Positions 32,852-40,993 of a stretch of DNA of 64,000 nucleotides are shown here, in pieces. The position numbers and the translations under genes were made by a program. The stretch comes from Flavobacterium jejuense (GTDB lineage: Bacteria; Bacteroidota; Bacteroidia; Flavobacteriales; Flavobacteriaceae). The first letter of the stretch is position 1; each line of letters begins with the position of its first letter. The stretch covers positions 62,001 to 126,000 of the forward strand of contig NZ_VEVQ02000003.1 of NCBI RefSeq assembly GCF_006491595.2, read 5' to 3'. The notes under the pieces are model-generated. The model saw only the letters and a list, made by a program, of their open reading frames with translations. It was not told the DNA's origin and made no database searches.

Positions 32852-33708
32852 TGGTTTATTTACTGTTAGCTATTTTATTTTCGAGTATCTTATTTATTGT
32901 ATTAAAATCTTTTTCCAGATACAACATCAACACATTACAAGCTATTATATTTAATTATATTATAGCTTTTTCAGTTGGATTACTTATCAATAAAACTAAA
33001 ATTTCTATTACAGAAACTTTTGAAAAACCATGGTTATATTACTGTATTTACCTTGGCATTCTTTTTATTGGTATTTTTTTTACGATGGGAAAAACAGCTC
33101 AAAAAAACGGAGTTTCAGTAGCATCAGTAGCCAGTAAAATGTCATTAATCATACCTGTTTTATTTGGAATTTATTTTTTTAAAGAAGAACTAAGTTCGCA
33201 AAAAATAATAGGAATTTTTATCGCTTTAGCAGCAGTATATTTTACTACTAAGGAAAACGATGTCACAATTGAACCCTCCAATTTTATATATCCAATTTTA
33301 TTGTTTATTGGTTCAGGTGTCATAGATACAAGCATGAATTATATTCAAAAAAACTGGGTAAAAGAAGAAGAGATTGCTTTATTTTCCTCTTTTACTTTCT
33401 TAAGCGCTTTTACTTTTGGGCTTATAGTTTTAATTTATCAGACTATTAAAAATCAATTTACTTTTCATTTTAAAAACTTAATTGGCGGTTTTTTATTAGG
33501 TATTCCAAATTACTTTTCAATGTATTTTTTAATAAGAGCTCTTCATAATCAAAAAATTCAGAGCGCTACATTGTTCACATTAATAAATATTGGTGTAATT
33601 TTGCTCTCAAGTCTTATAGGAGTTCTTTTATTTAAGGAAAAACTTAAAAGACATAATTATATAGGTATTGCATTAGCCATTATAGCACTACTATTAGTAT
33701 CCTTTTAG
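32851..33708 (+). CDS. EamA/DMT-type transporter
   Basis: 285 residues with about ten hydrophobic segments and a two-fold internal repeat, the drug/metabolite transporter layout. A typical EamA segment is VASVASKMSLIIPVLFGIYFFKEELSSQKIIGIFIALAAVYF. The second half repeats it (TLFTLINIGVILLSSLIGVLLFKEKLKRHNYIGIALAIIALLLV). The substrate is unknown. The start overlaps the HAD stop by one base, and the next gene begins 1 base after its stop. Confidence 0.88.
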   Translation: MVYLLLAILFSSILFIVLKSFSRYNINTLQAIIFNYIIAFSVGLLINKTKISITETFEKPWLYYCIYLGILFIGIFFTMGKTAQKNGVSVASVASKMSLIIPVLFGIYFFKEELSSQKIIGIFIALAAVYFTTKENDVTIEPSNFIYPILLFIGSGVIDTSMNYIQKNWVKEEEIALFSSFTFLSAFTFGLIVLIYQTIKNQFTFHFKNLIGGFLLGIPNYFSMYFLIRALHNQKIQSATLFTLINIGVILLSSLIGVLLFKEKLKRHNYIGIALAIIALLLVSF

Positions 33709-33709
33709 A

Positions 33710-34330
33710 ATGAGCGATTTTTTTACAGACACTTACAAAACCATAGAAAACCCATCAGACGAAATTCTTTTCAAAGAAAAAAACAGTAAATTTTATGGAT
33801 ATGCATTTCCTGTAACCCATGAAGAAGAAGTCAAAGAAATCATTAATCAATTAAAAAAACAACATCATACAGCGAGGCATTGGTGTTATGCTTTCCAAAT
33901 TGGAACAGAAAGCATCTATTACAGAGCCAATGATGACGGAGAACCAAATAACAGTGCAGGTGCTCCTATCTACGGACAAATACAATCTTTTAATGTTACC
34001 AATATACTCGTTGTTATAGTTCGCTATTTTGGCGGAGTCAAACTAGGTGTAGGTGGCTTAATTTCAGCATACAAGACAGCTGCACAAATGACACTAACCA
34101 ATTCGGTAATAATTGAAAAAACAATTGACACGCATTTCCAAATCACATTTGATTATAAAAACATGAACAAAGCGATGCGAGTAATAAAAGAACAACAACT
34201 TACTATTATTTCGCAAAAGATGGAAATGAATTGCCAAATTGAAATTAGCACTCGAAAACAAAACGAAGAAAAAATACGAGAAATCTTTGAAGCCTTATTT
34301 GAAATTGAAATAAAAAAGCTTGATATATAA
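33710..34330 (+). CDS. YigZ/IMPACT family protein
   Basis: 206 residues. The IMPACT domain contains KEKNSKFYGYAFPVTHEEEVKEII, HHTARHWCYAFQIG and DDGEPNNSAGAPIYGQI followed by VVIVRYFGGVKLGVGGLISAYK, all diagnostic. The C-terminal DUF1949-like part follows. The family interacts with translation or nucleic acids in other organisms, but the bacterial role is not settled. It is the last gene of the ribD operon. Confidence 0.93.
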   Translation: MSDFFTDTYKTIENPSDEILFKEKNSKFYGYAFPVTHEEEVKEIINQLKKQHHTARHWCYAFQIGTESIYYRANDDGEPNNSAGAPIYGQIQSFNVTNILVVIVRYFGGVKLGVGGLISAYKTAAQMTLTNSVIIEKTIDTHFQITFDYKNMNKAMRVIKEQQLTIISQKMEMNCQIEISTRKQNEEKIREIFEALFEIEIKKLDI

Positions 34331-34347
34331 TTTCTATAAGTCTTCTT

Positions 34348-34758
34348 TTAAAGTTTTTTCAATCGATCAGCAACATAGTTTGGAGGCAATGTTGGGCGAC
34401 CCGATTTCATATCTACAAATACCAACATTGAATAACCAGTTGTTAATAACTCATTCTTTTCATTATAAATTTCGTAGTCAAATTCTATCTTAACTGAGGT
34501 CTGACTTTTAAAGATTGTTTTCACTTTTAATAAATCATCATAACGAGCTGGCTTCTTGTAATTCATATTCAAAGAAACAACTGGTAACATAATTCCATTT
34601 TCTTCCATCCATTTATAAGAAACACCAAGGTTTCTAAGCCATTCTACTCTCCCCATCTCAAAATACTGAGCATAATTTCCATGATAAACAACTCCCATTT
34701 GGTCAGTTTCAGCATAACGTACTCTTACCTCAAATTCATATTCCTTCATATTAAACAT
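34348..34758 (-). CDS. Acyl-CoA thioesterase, YbgC/4-hydroxybenzoyl-CoA type
   Basis: 136 residues of hotdog fold. The catalytic region is RYAETDQMGVVYHGNYAQYFEMGRVEWLRNLG, with the conserved Asp in ETDQMGVVYH. It hydrolyses short-chain or aromatic acyl-CoA thioesters in the family. It is convergent with YigZ and divergent from dnaA. An ATG six bases upstream-equivalent residue (MFNMKEYEFEV) leaves a small start ambiguity of three residues. Confidence 0.9.
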   Translation of the reverse strand: MFNMKEYEFEVRVRYAETDQMGVVYHGNYAQYFEMGRVEWLRNLGVSYKWMEENGIMLPVVSLNMNYKKPARYDDLLKVKTIFKSQTSVKIEFDYEIYNEKNELLTTGYSMLVFVDMKSGRPTLPPNYVADRLKKL

Positions 34759-34870
34759 TTCTTAAATTAACATTAATTAATCATCATTAGGCTTACAATA
34801 TTTTTTTTTAAAAATCAATAGCCTTTTCATTTTTTTTTACCGAAAATTGTTCACATATTTGTTCTCCCGT

Positions 34871-34902
34871 TTACAAAGCTATTAACTCATTCATCTTTGT
34901 AA
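34871..34902 (+). promoter_or_regulatory. Inverted repeat upstream of dnaA
   Basis: TTACAAAG (34871-34878) and CTTTGTAA (34895-34902) form a perfect 8-base dyad with a 16-base spacer, 48 bases before the dnaA start. It could be an operator; one near-match to a DnaA box (TTGTTCACA, 34847-34855) lies beside it. Confidence 0.45.
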
Positions 34903-34949
34903 GACAACTACTATAAAAGCTATAAATAATTATAAAAAAAAGCAAATAT

Positions 34950-36377
34950 ATGGATAAAACTGCGCAATCGGTATGGAAAAATTGTCTGTTATTCATAAAA
35001 GATAACATTCAGGAACAAGCCTACAAAACTTGGTTTGAACCTATTCAGGCAGTTGACCTAAATGATAACGCACTTTCTATTCAAGTTCCAAGTAAATTTT
35101 TCTATGAATGGTTAGAAGAGCATTATGTAAAACTACTTAAAGTTGCACTTACAAAAGAATTAGGACAAAGTGCTAAATTATTGTACAAAATAAAAATGGA
35201 AAATACTTATGGCAATAAGCTTCCATTTACAGAACAGATTCCAAGTAATAACAGACAAGCTGTTAAAACCCAAGAAGTAGATGTTCCTATAGTACAAAAA
35301 AATCCTGAGCTTAAAAATCCATTTATTATTCCTGGAATTAGAAACATCAATATAGACTCACAATTAAATGCAAACTATAGTTTTGACAATTTTTTAGAAG
35401 GAGACTCAAATAGATTAGCAAGAAGTGCTGGTATGGCAGTTGCTAATAAACCTGGAGGTACTTCTTTTAACCCTTTATTGATTTTTGGAGGTGTAGGATT
35501 AGGAAAAACACATTTAGCACATGCTATAGGTGTTGAAATTAAGGACAAATTTCCTGAAAAGACTGTTTTATATATTTCAGCGGAAATTTTCACCCAGCAA
35601 TATATAGATTCTGTTAAAAAGAATACTAGAAATGACTTTATTCATTTTTATCAATTAATAGATGTTCTAATTATTGACGACGTACAATTTTTATCAGGAA
35701 AATCTGGGACACAGGATGTGTTCTTCCATATTTTCAATCATTTACATCAAAATGGGAAGCAAGTCATCTTAACTTCCGATAAAGCTCCTGTTGATATGCA
35801 AGATATTGAACAACGTTTATTATCTCGTTTCAAATGGGGATTATCAGCAGAATTACATCAACCAGATTATGAAACTCGTATTTCTATATTAAAAAATATT
35901 TTATATAGAGATGGAGTTGAAATTCCAGAAGAAATTATTGAATATGTAGCTAAGAATATCAAAAGTAACGTTAGAGAACTTGAAGGAGCAATCATTTCTT
36001 TAATTGCTCAATCTTCATTTAACAAAAGAGAAGTAAATCTTGAACTAGCAAAACATGTTGTTGAAAAGTTTGTAAAAAATGTAAAAAGAGAAATCTCAAT
36101 CGATTATATTCAAAAAATCGTTTCCGATTACTTTCAATTAGATATTGAAACACTTCAATCTAAAACTAGAAAAAGACATGTTGTTCAAGCAAGGCAATTA
36201 GCAATGTTTTTTGCAAAAAAATACACAAAATCTTCTTTAGCAAATATTGGAAATCAAATTGGAGATCGAGATCATGCTACTGTATTACACGCTTGCAAAA
36301 CAGTTGATAATTTAGTCACTACAGACAAACAATTTAGAAAGTTTGTAGATGACATTAATAAAAAACTTTCTTTGTAA
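34950..36377 (+). CDS. dnaA: Chromosomal replication initiator DnaA
   Basis: 475 residues. Domain I (about 1-85, WKNCLLFIKDNIQEQAYKTWFEPI), a linker, the AAA+ domain with Walker A GGVGLGKTH at 180-188 and Walker B VLIIDDVQFL, and the DNA-binding domain IV with the DnaA signature GDRDHATVLHACKTV. It binds DnaA boxes at oriC and opens the duplex. It leads a unit with a LMW phosphatase and an RsmI-like methylase. No dnaN follows, as is usual in this lineage. Confidence 0.97.
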   Translation: MDKTAQSVWKNCLLFIKDNIQEQAYKTWFEPIQAVDLNDNALSIQVPSKFFYEWLEEHYVKLLKVALTKELGQSAKLLYKIKMENTYGNKLPFTEQIPSNNRQAVKTQEVDVPIVQKNPELKNPFIIPGIRNINIDSQLNANYSFDNFLEGDSNRLARSAGMAVANKPGGTSFNPLLIFGGVGLGKTHLAHAIGVEIKDKFPEKTVLYISAEIFTQQYIDSVKKNTRNDFIHFYQLIDVLIIDDVQFLSGKSGTQDVFFHIFNHLHQNGKQVILTSDKAPVDMQDIEQRLLSRFKWGLSAELHQPDYETRISILKNILYRDGVEIPEEIIEYVAKNIKSNVRELEGAIISLIAQSSFNKREVNLELAKHVVEKFVKNVKREISIDYIQKIVSDYFQLDIETLQSKTRKRHVVQARQLAMFFAKKYTKSSLANIGNQIGDRDHATVLHACKTVDNLVTTDKQFRKFVDDINKKLSL

Positions 36378-36380
36378 AAA

Positions 36381-36842
36381 ATGGCTGTAAAAATTTTAAT
36401 GGTATGTTTAGGTAATATCTGTCGTTCACCACTGGCAGAAGGAATATTACAAAGTAAACTATCAAAGAAAAATTTTATAATAGATTCTGCAGGAACTGGT
36501 GATTGGCATGTAGGACAATTACCCGATAAAAGATCCATAGCTACAGCAAAAAAGCACGGAATTGACATTACAAATCAAAGGGCACAACATTTTAATACAG
36601 CTCATTTTGAAACCTTTGACTATATCTACACTATGGATATGTCTAACTATAAAAATGTTTTAAGCTTAGCCCCTAGCGAAAAAGCAAAATCAAAAGTAAA
36701 ACTCATTTTAAACGAGTTATTTCCAAACGAAAATGTAGAAGTTCCTGATCCCTATTATGGTGGTGATGAAGGATTTGAAAATGTATATAAAATGCTAGAT
36801 AAAGCTTGTGATATTATTGCAAAAAAATTAACAAAAAAATGA
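36381..36842 (+). CDS. Low-molecular-weight protein-tyrosine phosphatase
   Basis: 153 residues. The phosphate-binding loop CLGNICRS is at 9-16 (C9 nucleophile, R15), and the general acid Asp lies in VPDPYYGG near the C-terminus. Both match the arsenate-reductase-like LMW-PTP family. It probably dephosphorylates phosphotyrosine or acts as a small-molecule phosphatase. It starts 3 bases after dnaA and overlaps the next gene by 4 bases (ATGA). Confidence 0.95.
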   Translation: MAVKILMVCLGNICRSPLAEGILQSKLSKKNFIIDSAGTGDWHVGQLPDKRSIATAKKHGIDITNQRAQHFNTAHFETFDYIYTMDMSNYKNVLSLAPSEKAKSKVKLILNELFPNENVEVPDPYYGGDEGFENVYKMLDKACDIIAKKLTKK

Positions 36843-37570
36843 ATACCTCTTTTGGAAAACTTTATTTAATTCCTTGTACTTTATCTAATCCTGGAGAAAC
36901 TACTGTTGTTCCAGAAGATGTTCTACCGCAAACCATTAAAAGAAGTATTGATTTTATTGATGATTATATTGTAGAAAACGAAAAAACTGCTCGTCGTTTT
37001 ATAAAAAGTATTCATCCTGAAAAAAAACAACCAGACTTAAAACTTTCTTTATTAAATAAACATACTGAAGTTGCCGAACACTATACTATGATACAACCTT
37101 TACTTGAAGGAAAAAATATAGGTTTATTAAGTGAATCAGGTTGCCCAGGTATTGCCGATCCTGGTGCTGTTATAGTAAAACTGGCTCATGAGAAAGGTAT
37201 TCAAGTTGTGCCTCTTGTAGGACCAAGTTCTATTTTACTAGCATTAATGGCTAGTGGTATGAATGGGCAGAGTTTTGCTTTTAACGGCTACTTACCTATC
37301 GATAATCAAGAAAAAAAGAGCGAATTAAAGCATTTTGAACGATTATCACATGAAAGAAATCAATCTCAATTATTTATTGAAACTCCTTATAGAAATAATA
37401 AATTACTAGAAGATTTGATTCAAATATTACAACCAACCACTCATTTATGTATTGCTTGTGACATTACTTTACCAACAGAGTTTATAAAAACAAAAACTAT
37501 AGCTGACTGGAAAAAAAACAAGGTCGACTTACATAAGCGACCTTGCATTTTTATTATACATAAAATGTAA
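36839..37570 (+). CDS. RsmI-like SAM-dependent methyltransferase (tetrapyrrole methylase fold)
   Basis: 243 residues, shorter than E. coli RsmI (about 286). The core reads GKLYLIPCTLSNPGE, NIGLLSESGCPGIADPGAVIVKLAHEKGI, VPLVGPSSILLALMASGMNGQSFAFNGYLP and a basic RSQLFIETPYRNNK-like helix; GCPGIADPG and GPSS are hallmarks of the family. It may 2'-O-methylate 16S rRNA C1402 as RsmI does, though the shorter size may mean a different substrate. A terminator hairpin is embedded in its last codons and its stop is adjacent to the stop of the convergent gene. Confidence 0.88.
   Translation: MNTSFGKLYLIPCTLSNPGETTVVPEDVLPQTIKRSIDFIDDYIVENEKTARRFIKSIHPEKKQPDLKLSLLNKHTEVAEHYTMIQPLLEGKNIGLLSESGCPGIADPGAVIVKLAHEKGIQVVPLVGPSSILLALMASGMNGQSFAFNGYLPIDNQEKKSELKHFERLSHERNQSQLFIETPYRNNKLLEDLIQILQPTTHLCIACDITLPTEFIKTKTIADWKKNKVDLHKRPCIFIIHKM
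37519..37545. terminator. Bidirectional terminator hairpin inside the RsmI-like coding sequence
   Basis: CAAGGTCG pairs with CGACCTTG, an 8-base perfect stem with an 11-base loop. On the plus strand it is followed by CATTTTTATT; on the minus strand by TTTTTTTT. It lies within the last 17 codons of the plus-strand gene, and the minus-strand gene ends at 37571, so both genes share it. Confidence 0.75.
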
Positions 37571-38224
37571 TTAACTAACTTTTGCTTTTGCATTTTTATT
37601 TGGAGCAATGTGAGAAATATCATATCCTCCAAATTTCTTAATATAACTTCTCAACGAAGTACCAAAACCATCTTTAAAGCCTCTTGTACCATTACTTCTT
37701 AGGTACTTTCTTACCGAACCTGCTCCTCCAAGGTGAGCAGCAGCAATTAAACCTGATTCTGTGATTTTTACGCCATTTATAACTCTACCATTATACTTTT
37801 CAATTTCTTTTCTTAATTCCCATTTATTTTTTGCAATAAGTGCTTTAAAAGCCTTTTCTTGCCATTCTGGATTTTTTAAAAATTCTTGAAAGTCATAAAT
37901 ACCTACAGAACGTAATGTACTCTTTCCAAATTGGTATTTACCCATGTAACCATAAGAGTTAACCATGTTTAAAACACCTCTTGATTCTTTGAAAGCCAAT
38001 GCTTGTCTAAAACCAACAAAAGTCTTTCCTACATAAGGAACAGCAATTGAGCTGTTCTTAACTTCGATTTCATCTTCATTCTCACTAGGAACATCATAAG
38101 AAATTTTCTCATTTTTACCTAAATGAAACCCTTCTACTTTTTCAATTTCAAAAGAATTAAATCCTGATGAAACTAATACTACTAGGATGGTCAATCCAAA
38201 AAAATACGAACCTTTTTTTACCAT
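37571..38224 (-). CDS. Exported lysozyme-like (lytic transglycosylase fold) protein
   Basis: 217 residues from ATG 38224, giving a signal/anchor segment (KKGSYFFGLTILVVLVSSGF); a GTG at 38254 would add ten residues inside the leader. The domain at about 90-190 has the pattern QALAFKESRGVLNMVNSYGYMGKYQFGKSTLRSVG, with a Glu in FKESRG in the position of the catalytic acid of SLT-type lysozyme folds, and a second AAAHLGGAGSVRKYL helix. A peptidoglycan role is likely. It is convergent with the RsmI-like gene. Confidence 0.75.
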   Translation of the reverse strand: MVKKGSYFFGLTILVVLVSSGFNSFEIEKVEGFHLGKNEKISYDVPSENEDEIEVKNSSIAVPYVGKTFVGFRQALAFKESRGVLNMVNSYGYMGKYQFGKSTLRSVGIYDFQEFLKNPEWQEKAFKALIAKNKWELRKEIEKYNGRVINGVKITESGLIAAAHLGGAGSVRKYLRSNGTRGFKDGFGTSLRSYIKKFGGYDISHIAPNKNAKAKVS

Positions 38225-38271
38225 AAATTTTAATTTCTCAGGCCCTGTCACCACGCTGAAATTTCCGGGGG

Positions 38272-38279
38272 CAAAGATA
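38272..38279 (-). promoter_or_regulatory. Candidate -7 promoter element of the lysozyme-like gene
   Basis: Minus strand reads TATCTTTG, a full consensus match about 48 bases before the ATG. The leader behind it is unusually GC-rich and contains a small hairpin (AATTTCAG pairing with CTGAgAAATT). Confidence 0.55.
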
Positions 38280-38321
38280 CGACATTTTTTATAATATTGA
38301 TTTTGAGGCTGTTAAAGTTTT

Positions 38322-39326
38322 CTAAAAATAGACCAAATGCGCCTTAAATCCGTCAAAACCAGCTATTTGAAGAGTTGGAGCAGGGATTTTTATTGTATTA
38401 AAAACGGAAAAAAAAGTTTTTAAAAAATGGGACTTTGTTTCTATTTTAGTCAAATCTACATCTAAACTCAGGTAAAATTGACGTGAAGAATATTGAATAT
38501 AATTATTTTTAAATGCTTCTTGATTTGTCCCATACAACATTCCTTCTGCACCGTATCCAACCGCTAGATTTAGCCACTTTGGTATGGATTTATTTTTAAT
38601 AAAGGATTTTATATTAAAAGACAACCAATAGGTTTGTCCATTATAATCTTTTAAGATTTCTTCTTGAAATCCATTACCTAAAGTTTTTGGTCGTAAAGAA
38701 GCATATTGAGTTTGATGAAAAGAAAACTTAGGAATAATTCTTTGTTCTTTCCAAAGTACTTCCTGAGAAACATATAAAGCTGTACCAGAAACATTAGCAA
38801 CCATATCACCAGTAGAAGCTCCCCATTCTTGAGAAAAACCATCAAAAACTTCTACAACAGTCAGAAAACCTAAACCTAGTGTTGCTCCATAAATCAATTG
38901 TTCTTTTTTTGAGGCACCACTCCACGTTAACATTTCTGCTCCTACTCTACCCAAATGATAAGAAGAATACATATGCCCTATTTTATCCATTTGTAGCCAT
39001 TCCTTATTATCATTTATAAAATGAAAACTAGATTTAGGGTAATCTTTATACCAAAGTTGATTCAAGCCAATAAGCGTTCCACCTAATACAACTGACTCAG
39101 TAAGATAAACTTTAGTTTTTCTCGAATTATTTAAAGTATCTGAAGGAGTGAGAAATTGATTGAATTTAGATTGTGAAAAACAAACAGGTGTTACAAAAAT
39201 GAAAATAAAAACCCAACTAGCCCTGATTGCAGTGAAAATCCTTTTCTTATTTTTAAAGAAATAAGAAAAGATTGCAACGAAAAGCAGGTAAATGGACCAC
39301 AAATATTTACTGTAGATTTGCTCCAA
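38322..39326 (-). CDS. DUF2279 outer-envelope protein
   Basis: 334 residues. The N-terminus has hydrophobic stretches (SIYLLFVAIFSYFF, FIFIFVTPVCFSQS), the second looking like a signal peptide end. The region QMDKIGHMYSSYHLGRVGAEMLTWSGA and GFLTVVEVFDGFSQEWGASTGDMVANVSG is the DUF2279 core. The C-terminal half alternates beta-like segments (QFYLSLDVDLTKIE). Probably an envelope protein of unknown function. It starts 3 bases after mltG, so the two are co-transcribed. Confidence 0.82.
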   Translation of the reverse strand: MEQIYSKYLWSIYLLFVAIFSYFFKNKKRIFTAIRASWVFIFIFVTPVCFSQSKFNQFLTPSDTLNNSRKTKVYLTESVVLGGTLIGLNQLWYKDYPKSSFHFINDNKEWLQMDKIGHMYSSYHLGRVGAEMLTWSGASKKEQLIYGATLGLGFLTVVEVFDGFSQEWGASTGDMVANVSGTALYVSQEVLWKEQRIIPKFSFHQTQYASLRPKTLGNGFQEEILKDYNGQTYWLSFNIKSFIKNKSIPKWLNLAVGYGAEGMLYGTNQEAFKNNYIQYSSRQFYLSLDVDLTKIETKSHFLKTFFSVFNTIKIPAPTLQIAGFDGFKAHLVYF

Positions 39327-39329
39327 AAA

Positions 39330-40364
39330 CTATCGATTAATTCCTAGCTTATTCACCCATTTACTATATTCTTTTGCATTTATCTGATGTTGCGTATAAT
39401 TAGAAGCGAAAGCATGATAACCTGGTTTTGAAGGACTAGCACAAAAATAATAATAATCGTGTTTTTCGGCATTTAAAACGGCATCAATAGCTGAAATATC
39501 TGGCATTGTAATAGGTGCTGGAGGTAATCCAGCGTTTATATAGGTATTGTAAGGAGAGTCTATTTTTAAATCCTCATACAAAACTCTTTTTATAATTTGA
39601 TTAAAATCGCCTGAACGCTTTTTTACTGCATAAATAATGGTTGGATCAGCTTGTAAAGGCATTCCTGTTGCCAATCTATTCAAATAAACACCAGCTACTC
39701 TTGGTCTTTCACTTACTTTTACTGTTTCTTTATGAACGATAGAAGCTAAAGTAGAAACTTCTAATGGTGTTAAATTCTTATCAGAAGCTTTCATCATTCT
39801 TTCATTATTCCAAAATCTCCTGTAGGATTTAGCCATTTTATCTGCTATTTTGTTAGCAGATGTATTCCAATAAAACTCATATGTATCAGGAATAAACATA
39901 GCCAAAACCGTTTCTTCCGTAAACTCATTCTCTTTTAAAAAATCTGGATCAGTGAACGCTTTTACAAAATCTAAACTATCGGGTTCTGTTTGCGAAGCTA
40001 ATCGACCTGCTAAATTACCAATACTTTCTTGGTTATTAAAAGCCACTTTCACTGGTAAATTGAGTCGTAAAGATCGAACAATATCAAAATTAGTCATTCC
40101 TTTTTTTAATAAAAAACGACCTGCTTTTATATTTTGATCGTACTTTCTATTAGTTGCCATAAAATCAAACTTATCCAAATCTGTAAGGTATGGACTTAGA
40201 ATTTCTTTCACCTCTTCGTAGGAAGCATTCGTTGGAATATACACATAAACTTCGCTTTCAGTAAATTTAGTATTGGGTACAAATGCTTTATTATAAACCA
40301 CATATGCTACTATTGCAGCCACAACTATTCCAACTACAGCTATAAATGCTATTATCTTTTTCAA
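39330..40364 (-). CDS. mltG: Endolytic transglycosylase MltG
   Basis: 344 residues. One N-terminal membrane helix (IIAFIAVVGIVVAAIVAYVVY), a LysM-like segment, and the YceG core: ASIVHKETVKVSERPRVAGVYLNRLATGMPLQADPTIIYAV, in which the Glu of HKETV corresponds to the catalytic Glu. It cleaves nascent glycan strands at the inner membrane, helping set glycan length. It is part of the dapF operon. Confidence 0.95.
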   Translation of the reverse strand: MKKIIAFIAVVGIVVAAIVAYVVYNKAFVPNTKFTESEVYVYIPTNASYEEVKEILSPYLTDLDKFDFMATNRKYDQNIKAGRFLLKKGMTNFDIVRSLRLNLPVKVAFNNQESIGNLAGRLASQTEPDSLDFVKAFTDPDFLKENEFTEETVLAMFIPDTYEFYWNTSANKIADKMAKSYRRFWNNERMMKASDKNLTPLEVSTLASIVHKETVKVSERPRVAGVYLNRLATGMPLQADPTIIYAVKKRSGDFNQIIKRVLYEDLKIDSPYNTYINAGLPPAPITMPDISAIDAVLNAEKHDYYYFCASPSKPGYHAFASNYTQHQINAKEYSKWVNKLGINR

Positions 40365-40374
40365 TTTTTTATTT

Positions 40375-40908
40375 CTATTTTTTATGATTAATTAACTGAA
40401 CCAAATATTCGTCTTGATAGTTTCCGTTTATTTTGTTCCAATCTTTTTTGATTCCTATTTCTTGGAAACCAAATTTAGAAAAAAGTTGCAAACTATGCTT
40501 GTTTTCTACTCCAATATTTGCATATAATTGATGCAATTGCAATTGATTAAAAGCATATTGAATTAATAAATCTAGTGCTTCTGTACCAATACCTTTAGTT
40601 CTATCTTCTTTTTTCTGAATTAAAATACCTATTCCTGCTCTATTATTTTTTGGATCAAAATCAAATAGATCAATTAAACCAATTGTTGCATTCGAACTAC
40701 CCAAACAAATAGCTAATCGCAGTTGCTTGGCTTCATAAATATCTTGTTGGGCATTTTCTAAATACTGACGAATCAAAAATTTACTGTAGGGTGTTTGCGT
40801 ATTACTCACTTCCCAAATTTCTTCGTCATTTTCAACAACATATACAAACTCTAAATCTTCAGGTTCTAGTGCTCTTAAATAAATATTTTTCCCTTTTAAT
40901 GTAATCAC
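40375..40908 (-). CDS. GNAT family N-acetyltransferase (RimJ-like)
   Basis: 177 residues. It starts at GTG 40908, which overlaps the stop of the tiny membrane-peptide gene as TAGTG, so reinitiation is likely. GNAT features are the N-terminal GKNIYLRALEPEDLEFVYVVEND and the acetyl-CoA loop EDRTKGIGTEALDLLIQYAF, followed by ANIGVENKHSLQLFSKFGFQEIGIKK. The substrate is unknown; ribosomal protein or small-molecule acetylation are both possible. Lies between mltG and dapF in one operon. Confidence 0.87.
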   Translation of the reverse strand: MITLKGKNIYLRALEPEDLEFVYVVENDEEIWEVSNTQTPYSKFLIRQYLENAQQDIYEAKQLRLAICLGSSNATIGLIDLFDFDPKNNRAGIGILIQKKEDRTKGIGTEALDLLIQYAFNQLQLHQLYANIGVENKHSLQLFSKFGFQEIGIKKDWNKINGNYQDEYLVQLINHKK

Positions 40909-40988
40909 TATTTATTTTTATTAATAGCTAATGCTGCAATTACTACAATTAAAATAAGTACCAAAAAAATCAATCCTATTGACATCAT
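40908..40988 (-). CDS. 26-residue hydrophobic membrane peptide
   Basis: A short frame from ATG 40988 (a second ATG follows at 40985) to TAG 40910-40908 encodes MMSIGLIFLVLILIVVIAALAINKNK. It is almost entirely one membrane helix with a positively charged C-terminus. It sits between dapF and the GNAT gene and its stop overlaps the GNAT start. Too short for standard gene finders; the tight packing and typical single-TM composition support that it is translated. Confidence 0.6.
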   Translation of the reverse strand: MMSIGLIFLVLILIVVIAALAINKNK

Positions 40989-40993
40989 ATATT

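Noticed and set aside
34759..34949. oriC directly upstream of dnaA
   Set aside because: Only one near-match to a DnaA box was seen and no AT-rich unwinding repeats beyond background, so an origin is not supported here.
38225..38270. TPP or SAM riboswitch in the leader of the lysozyme-like gene (contains CCTGAGA)
   Set aside because: The remaining consensus blocks of those riboswitches are missing and the leader is too short.
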